Of a stretch of DNA of 64,000 nucleotides, positions 59,192 to 64,000 are shown in pieces. A program made the position numbers and the translations under genes. The stretch covers positions 62,001 to 126,000 of the forward strand of contig JAZJZX010000007.1 in NCBI GenBank assembly GCA_040389445.1, given 5' to 3'. Under the pieces are notes generated by a model that was not told the DNA's origin, did not search any database, and saw nothing but the letters and a program-made list of their open reading frames with translations. This DNA is from UBA5189 sp040389445 (GTDB lineage Bacteria > Chloroflexota > Limnocylindria > Limnocylindrales > CSP1-4). The first letter of the stretch is position 1. The number at the start of each line of letters is the position of its first letter.

Positions 59192-61950
59192 TCGAACCCT
59201 CGTCGTAGCGCGGTGATCGGGGCCGCTCCCCGTTGCATCCAGGAGCCGAGACCCAGACCCAGCACGACCACCGCGACGATACCCCCCAGGACGAGCAGCA
59301 GCTGGCCCGGCTCGAGACCGACCGGGACGTCGGGTGCCGACCCGGCGAGTGCCTCGATGCCGAGGCCGTCCCGAAGCAGCGCCAGCAGGCCGATCCCCAG
59401 CCCGAGGCCGGCAAGGAACGCCGTGAGGACGGTCGGCCCGTGCTCCACCACCACCAGGGAGGTGGCCTGGCCACCAGTCAGCCCGAGCGTTCGGAGGTGC
59501 GCGACCTCCACCGCTCGGGACCCGCCGGCGAGGGCCATGGCTGCCGCGACTGCGAGGGCCGCGTAGACCATCGCCAGGATCGTCGCGGCGGTGATTCCGC
59601 CGACCACGGCCCGGCTGGCGGGGCCGTCGCGCAGGCCCTGGGTGACGTCGGCGCGCCCGGTCACCGTCGCGCCGACGGGGATCTGACCGAGGACGGCCGC
59701 CCGGATCGCGCCGGCAGCGGCATCCGGGGCGCGGAGGAAGGCGATCGACGGCAGCAGCGGTATGCCCGGGAACAGGGCCTTGATCTGGTCCCGGGAAGCG
59801 ACGACGAACAGGTTCGCCCGTGAGAAGGCCGGGAGGTCGCTCCGAACGGCCACGACCTCAGCCGGAAAGGTGTATCCCTCGAGCGTGATCGGGAAGCGGT
59901 CGCCCACGTTCATGCCGTCGGGACGGCCGGCGACTCCGGCCGATGCGACGAGCGGGATGACCGACGGGTCGGCGGCGAACAGATCAACAGGCAGATGGGG
60001 GTCGGCCGGCGTGCCTGCAACCACGCGATCGTAGTCATCCGCCGCGACGGCGACAAAGTCGGCCCGAAGATTGCGCGGGCCCACCGTGATCGCCGCGCGG
60101 TACGCCACGGCCGACGCCTCGACCGCGGGGATCGCCTCGGGATCGAATCCGGAGCGCAGGGCTCCGACCGTGTTGTCGATTCGGTACGCCGCGCCGACGG
60201 TGTGCCAGGCCGCCGCCTCGGACGCCCGTTCCAGGTGCCCGAGGACCGCGGCGCCGAACGACGCGATGGTCGCCGTCGCGAGCAGGACCACCAGGATGGG
60301 CGCGGAGGACGCGGCCTGGGTCGAGCGTCGCAGGGCCAGGAGCGGCACCAGATCACGACGACGACGGGCGAGACGCGCGAGAAGCCGAATCGGAAGCGGT
60401 AGCAGGCGCACCGCGATCAGACCCGCGGCGATGCCGGCCAGCGCCGGAACGGCCGCGATGAGCGGGTCGGCCTGGGCGAGGTTCCCCGCGCTGCTCGCAC
60501 CTCGGATCCCGCGATCCCGGAGCAGGACCGCACCGCCGGCCGCAAGAATGACGACCAGGCCCTCGAGGATGAGCCGCCGCGGAGTCGGCGGACGCGGCAC
60601 GGAAGACTCCCGGGCCGATCCGAAGGATGACCCGCCGGTGGCCGGGACGGTCGCGGCCACCAGGACGGCCACGGCCACGAGCGCCACCAGCGCGGCCGCG
60701 ACGACGCTCGGCACCAGGGCATCCGCCGGGAAGGCGAGCACGGCCAGCGCCAGGCCCCCCGCGGCGGCGGGAACCGCCAGGAGCACCCCTTCCGCGACGA
60801 CCGCGGCGACAACCTGGGTGAGGGATGCGCCGCGACCGCGCGCGAGGGCCAGTGCCGATCGGCGACGCTGGGCGGCGAGGAGCGCCACGAGCGCCAGCGC
60901 CGCCACCGCGACGACGCCCGGTCCCATCACCCCGACGGTCAGGAGAGCAGTCGCGGACGCCCATTGGCCGTTGAACGCCTCGAGGATCGTCCGCAGACCG
61001 GTTCGCAGGGCGATCGGCTGGTTGAAGGTCACGTTCGGCGACGGGTAGGCAGCGTCGAGGCGCCGCAGATCGACGAGCATCGCGGGCGCGTCGGCGGCCG
61101 AGAGCCGCGTGGGATCCAGGTACTCACGGAAGGTGTACCGGAGGGGCAGGAACGCCGGCAGCGTCTCGTCCAGGAAGGCCCGGTAGGCATCGGGCGAGAG
61201 GAGCGCGAGGGTATCGGTGATCCGGGTGTCGCCACCCAGGGACCGGATGGACGGACGGGCCAGCTCGAGACCACCGAGCCACCAGGGATCGGCCTGGTCG
61301 TCGACCGTGTAGGTCCCCACGATCGTCACACCGACGACCATCGGCGGGCGCGGCCCGACGAGGGGATCCGAGCCGTCGCTGACCAGCATGAGGGTGTCGC
61401 CGACCGCGACGCCGATCGCCTCGGTCGTCGGCGTCGAGACCGCGGCCTCGAAGAACCTGACGCTCGGCTGCAGCGCCTCCGTCGATGTTCGGTCCGGTCC
61501 CTCGGTCGTGGCACCCGTCGGCCATCGTCCAGATTGCAGGGTGACGCGAGCCATCGCGTCCGGCTGGAATCGAAGGCGCATCGTGACCGGGTCTCCGACG
61601 ACTTCGGGCAGCTGCCAGCGGCCCGAATCGATGGACCACGATCGCTCCGTCACCAGGTTTGCCACCCGGTCGGGAAGCAGGGCGTGCACCTGGTTCGAGA
61701 TCTCGCCGATGGCCGCGACGGTGTCCGCGCCCCCGGTCTCGAACCGATCCTCCCGGAGCCATTGCACGTTCCGGTTTGCGGGCTGGGCCCGGGCGATCGT
61801 CGCGAGCAGGGTGTCGTCGGCGACGCGGGCCTCGAGGCGCGGAGCGGCGGCCGCGGTCAGGGCGGTGGCGAAGACGAGTCCGGCCAGCCCGAACGCCGAC
61901 AGCCGCTCATCGCGCAGTCGGCGAAGCGAGGTCGCCACCCAGACGATCAC
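59188..61950 (-). CDS. FtsX/MacB-like ABC permease
   Basis: This 920-residue membrane protein has an FtsX-type architecture: an N-terminal helix (GLAGLVFATALTAAAA), a large extracytoplasmic domain, a three-helix core around 335-440, a second set of helices near 480-515 and 560-590, another periplasmic domain and a final three-helix block ending in LGLGIGLLALLRDG and LVLGGIVAVVVLGLGLGSW. It probably works with the ATPases that follow. GTG 61950 overlaps the stop of the next permease gene (GTGA). The substrate is unknown. Confidence 0.85.
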   Translation of the reverse strand: MIVWVATSLRRLRDERLSAFGLAGLVFATALTAAAAPRLEARVADDTLLATIARAQPANRNVQWLREDRFETGGADTVAAIGEISNQVHALLPDRVANLVTERSWSIDSGRWQLPEVVGDPVTMRLRFQPDAMARVTLQSGRWPTGATTEGPDRTSTEALQPSVRFFEAAVSTPTTEAIGVAVGDTLMLVSDGSDPLVGPRPPMVVGVTIVGTYTVDDQADPWWLGGLELARPSIRSLGGDTRITDTLALLSPDAYRAFLDETLPAFLPLRYTFREYLDPTRLSAADAPAMLVDLRRLDAAYPSPNVTFNQPIALRTGLRTILEAFNGQWASATALLTVGVMGPGVVAVAALALVALLAAQRRRSALALARGRGASLTQVVAAVVAEGVLLAVPAAAGGLALAVLAFPADALVPSVVAAALVALVAVAVLVAATVPATGGSSFGSARESSVPRPPTPRRLILEGLVVILAAGGAVLLRDRGIRGASSAGNLAQADPLIAAVPALAGIAAGLIAVRLLPLPIRLLARLARRRRDLVPLLALRRSTQAASSAPILVVLLATATIASFGAAVLGHLERASEAAAWHTVGAAYRIDNTVGALRSGFDPEAIPAVEASAVAYRAAITVGPRNLRADFVAVAADDYDRVVAGTPADPHLPVDLFAADPSVIPLVASAGVAGRPDGMNVGDRFPITLEGYTFPAEVVAVRSDLPAFSRANLFVVASRDQIKALFPGIPLLPSIAFLRAPDAAAGAIRAAVLGQIPVGATVTGRADVTQGLRDGPASRAVVGGITAATILAMVYAALAVAAAMALAGGSRAVEVAHLRTLGLTGGQATSLVVVEHGPTVLTAFLAGLGLGIGLLALLRDGLGIEALAGSAPDVPVGLEPGQLLLVLGGIVAVVVLGLGLGSWMQRGAAPITALRRGFE

Positions 61951-64000
61951 TCGTCACGCCCTCGCAGGACGTCGCCGATCCGGACCTGGAGCAGCTGGCC
62001 GCGCAGGACCAGCATCGTCGCGACGAAGACGATCAGCCCAACCACGATCACCGGGACGACCGCCGCAAGCGGCAACTCCACGACGGGCGCGGGAACGACC
62101 ATCGCACCGCTGCTGGTCAGCGTGGACACCGGTAGCACGACGTAGGCGAGCAGCGCACCGAGGCCCAGGCCAGCCACGATGCCGACGACCAGCAGGAACG
62201 CATTCTCCAGCCAGAGCCAGACGGACAACTCGCGTGATGACAGGCCGAGGGCCCGCAGGAGCGCGAACTCACCCATCCGCTCCCGGGTGGCGATCGTGGC
62301 CGCGACAACGAAGCCGATCGCGGCGAAGAGCATCGCCGCGATCGACCCGAGTCCCAGCACGCCGATGACGCCGAGGGGAACGGGGTCGGTCAGGAGGCCC
62401 TGCTCGACGGTCCGCCGCGCGACGATGGTTCCAGCCGGATCCACCTTCACAAGGACGGCCTTCCCGACGGGATCGGCGGCGCTCGCGGCCATCCACCACT
62501 CAGCAGGAGGGGAGACGGACGCGACGGTCGCGAAGCGCTCGGCGACGAGTGTGGGGCCGTCGACGACGAGAAACGCCTGGGATGGATCGATGGTCGGGAA
62601 CGCGTCCGCGACCCCGATGATCCGCACCGAGTGACGGCTCGCCGCGAAGGTCGCCGTCACCGTGTCGCCGACGGCCGCTCCGGTCGCTTCCAGAAACCGA
62701 CGGCCGGCGATCGCGGCGACCGGCGCGGATGGTGATGCAACGGCGAGACGCAGCGTCGTCGTGGACCCGGTCCCGCCGAAGACCGGGTCGATGCCCGGTT
62801 CACCTCCGCCGACGTTGACGCGCCACGGCGCGCCGGCGGCGGGACGGACGAGGAAGGGCGGTGTATTCCCGCTGATCGCGTGCCATTCCCAGGCAGGGTC
62901 GCCCGGCTCGGCATCGAGGGTGGTCCACGATTCACCAGCCACCGGCGCGCCGGAGGTCGTCCTGCTCGTCTGGAATGCAACGACTTCGATCGTCCCGGCC
63001 ACGCCGATGAAGGCCGGGGAGGTCAGGCCGAGTTCCACTGCGCGGAGCCGGATCGGTCCCGTCATGCCGGCCGGGAGGGCAACCTCGATGTCCTGGGCAT
63101 TGCCGACGAGCAGCGCCGGACGCTCCGAGGTGACGCGGAACAGGCGCCGGTCGCCGTCCTCGATGACGAAGCCGGCACGGACACCCGCGAACGAGCCGAG
63201 GTCGAAGGGCGGCAGATCCGGATCCGCGAACGCCGGTTCGAACTGCGCGTCCAGGACCACCCGCACGCGGCGTGTGCCGTCGGGCATGGCGACGCCGGCC
63301 GGTTCGGGCCGGGCAGCGGCCAGTCGGGCGAGCAACGCTGCCCGCGCGGCCCCGTCCGCGTCCGGGGTCGTGAGCACGATCGATGCGCCGACCGCCGCGT
63401 CCAGCGCGATCAGCGGGCCGCCTCGGACGCCGCGGCCCGTGTCCACCGACAGCCGATCCACGGGCATGGCCGCGGTGATGCCGTCGAGTTCCCGGAGGGC
63501 GGATCCCATGACCAGGGCCGAGACGGCCCGTTGCGAGGGCGCCATCCGGAGATCGGCCCCGGCCTGATAGGCGGCCTGATCGCCCTGGGATCGCGTCCAG
63601 GTGGCCGTCTGCGCGCTGGCGAAGGTCCCGAGCGCCGCGGCGAGCATGAGCAGGAGGGCCGACCGCGTATACCGGAGCGGACGTCGCGCCAGGCCGCGGC
63701 CGCCCATGGCGCCGACCAGGCCGCGGTCATGCTCCAGGACTCGCTCGGCGAGTTCGGCAATGCGCGGGATGATCCTGGTCGCCACCACCGCTCCGGCGAG
63801 CAGCCCGATGCCCGGTGCCGCAACCAGCAGCGGATCCACGCCGAGGACCCCTCGGGCATTGCGTGTCAGGGGCGCTCCATACAGCCGGAGCTGCCAGAGG
63901 GCGATCCCGGCGACGACGACCAGGGCAAGGTCCAGGCCCAGCCGCTGGGCAAGCGTTCGGCCGGTCTGCCGCGAAATGGCGGCGCGAACGCCGGCAAGAC
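61947..64000 (-). CDS. FtsX/MacB-like ABC permease, 5' end outside window
   Basis: The frame is open to the right edge, so the N-terminal part is missing; 684 residues are present. Visible are helices near the edge (LDLALVVVAGIALWQLRLYG), PLLVAAPGIGLLAGAVVATR, a helix in SALLLMLAAALGTFASAQT, a large extracytoplasmic domain, and the FtsX core LGLGSIAAMLFAAIGFVVAA followed by EFALLRALGLSSRELSVWLW, the typical coupling loop. It is the first gene seen of the four-gene ABC operon. GTG 63839 is only an internal codon. Confidence 0.87.
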   Translation of the reverse strand, partial: LAGVRAAISRQTGRTLAQRLGLDLALVVVAGIALWQLRLYGAPLTRNARGVLGVDPLLVAAPGIGLLAGAVVATRIIPRIAELAERVLEHDRGLVGAMGGRGLARRPLRYTRSALLLMLAAALGTFASAQTATWTRSQGDQAAYQAGADLRMAPSQRAVSALVMGSALRELDGITAAMPVDRLSVDTGRGVRGGPLIALDAAVGASIVLTTPDADGAARAALLARLAAARPEPAGVAMPDGTRRVRVVLDAQFEPAFADPDLPPFDLGSFAGVRAGFVIEDGDRRLFRVTSERPALLVGNAQDIEVALPAGMTGPIRLRAVELGLTSPAFIGVAGTIEVVAFQTSRTTSGAPVAGESWTTLDAEPGDPAWEWHAISGNTPPFLVRPAAGAPWRVNVGGGEPGIDPVFGGTGSTTTLRLAVASPSAPVAAIAGRRFLEATGAAVGDTVTATFAASRHSVRIIGVADAFPTIDPSQAFLVVDGPTLVAERFATVASVSPPAEWWMAASAADPVGKAVLVKVDPAGTIVARRTVEQGLLTDPVPLGVIGVLGLGSIAAMLFAAIGFVVAATIATRERMGEFALLRALGLSSRELSVWLWLENAFLLVVGIVAGLGLGALLAYVVLPVSTLTSSGAMVVPAPVVELPLAAVVPVIVVGLIVFVATMLVLRGQLLQVRIGDVLRGRDE

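Overview
This is a 64 kb high-G+C bacterial chromosome segment (visual estimate near 70%). Coding is dense, operons are packed with ATGA/GTGA stop-start overlaps, and GTG starts are frequent. The gene content points to an aerobic, heterotrophic, free-living bacterium: homogentisate dioxygenase, a Rieske/cytochrome b complex, a fused gamma-alpha 2-oxoacid:ferredoxin oxidoreductase, an ammonium transporter and PEP carboxylase. Several small families and the fused KorA look most like high-G+C Chloroflexota (Limnocylindria/Ellin6529-type). That placement is inference and was not tested by phylogeny. I see no prophage, insertion sequence, CRISPR array or rRNA.

Layout. 1-2.6 kb: 3' end of hmgA, an HpaI-type aldolase and an EamA exporter. 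2.6-8.8 kb: a degraded XRE regulator with a palindromic repeat array, then a coupled CBS-korA-korB-zinc ribbon/CBS operon, an M24 peptidase and a repeat-bearing protein. 8.9-14.3 kb: an MFS/cyclic-nucleotide-domain fusion, Ogt, a thioesterase, a DrrAB-type ABC exporter and initiator tRNA-Met with clear promoter and terminator. 14.3-15.1 kb is nearly gene-free. 15.1-21.6 kb: class V aminotransferase, ppc, a soluble GAF histidine kinase with its response regulator, and a tiny zinc protein. 21.7-28 kb: amt-gltB nitrogen assimilation, with gltB frameshifted by a 10-bp tandem duplication, then tRNA-Lys. 28-31 kb: aminotransferase-hydroxyacid dehydrogenase operon, DUF2203 and rhodanese.

31.2-37.8 kb is a respiratory operon transcribed leftward: a GltD-like FAD/iron-sulfur oxidoreductase, cytochrome b6, subunit IV, Rieske protein, a cytochrome c-cupredoxin fusion and a membrane-anchored kelch propeller. 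37.9-43 kb: a membrane-anchored unknown, the HAD-thiamine pyrophosphokinase-peroxiredoxin-PIG-L operon, and divergent YbaK. 43.3-48.5 kb: a GIDE-like membrane protein, a large HTH-GAF-GGDEF diguanylate cyclase with four phased half-sites in its promoter, and a LysM deacetylase. 48.5-53.3 kb: two SAM-hydroxide adenosyltransferase paralogs in one operon with a complete ECF transporter. 53.5-57.2 kb: a small unknown, a WYL regulator whose -10 lies in a palindrome, a CAP protein and an HD phosphohydrolase. 57.3-64 kb: a MacB/FtsX-type ABC operon running off the right edge.

Two traits recur through the window. First, -10 hexamers of the form TANNNT often sit 6-10 nt before a start codon with no Shine-Dalgarno sequence, which suggests many leaderless mRNAs. 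Second, 10-36 bp tandem repeats occur both between and inside genes. The gltB frameshift is one of these repeats gone out of frame. The strongest candidates for something new are the flavin/iron-sulfur-coupled cytochrome bc operon with its copper-heme fusion and kelch protein, and the doubled SAM hydrolase-ECF operon.
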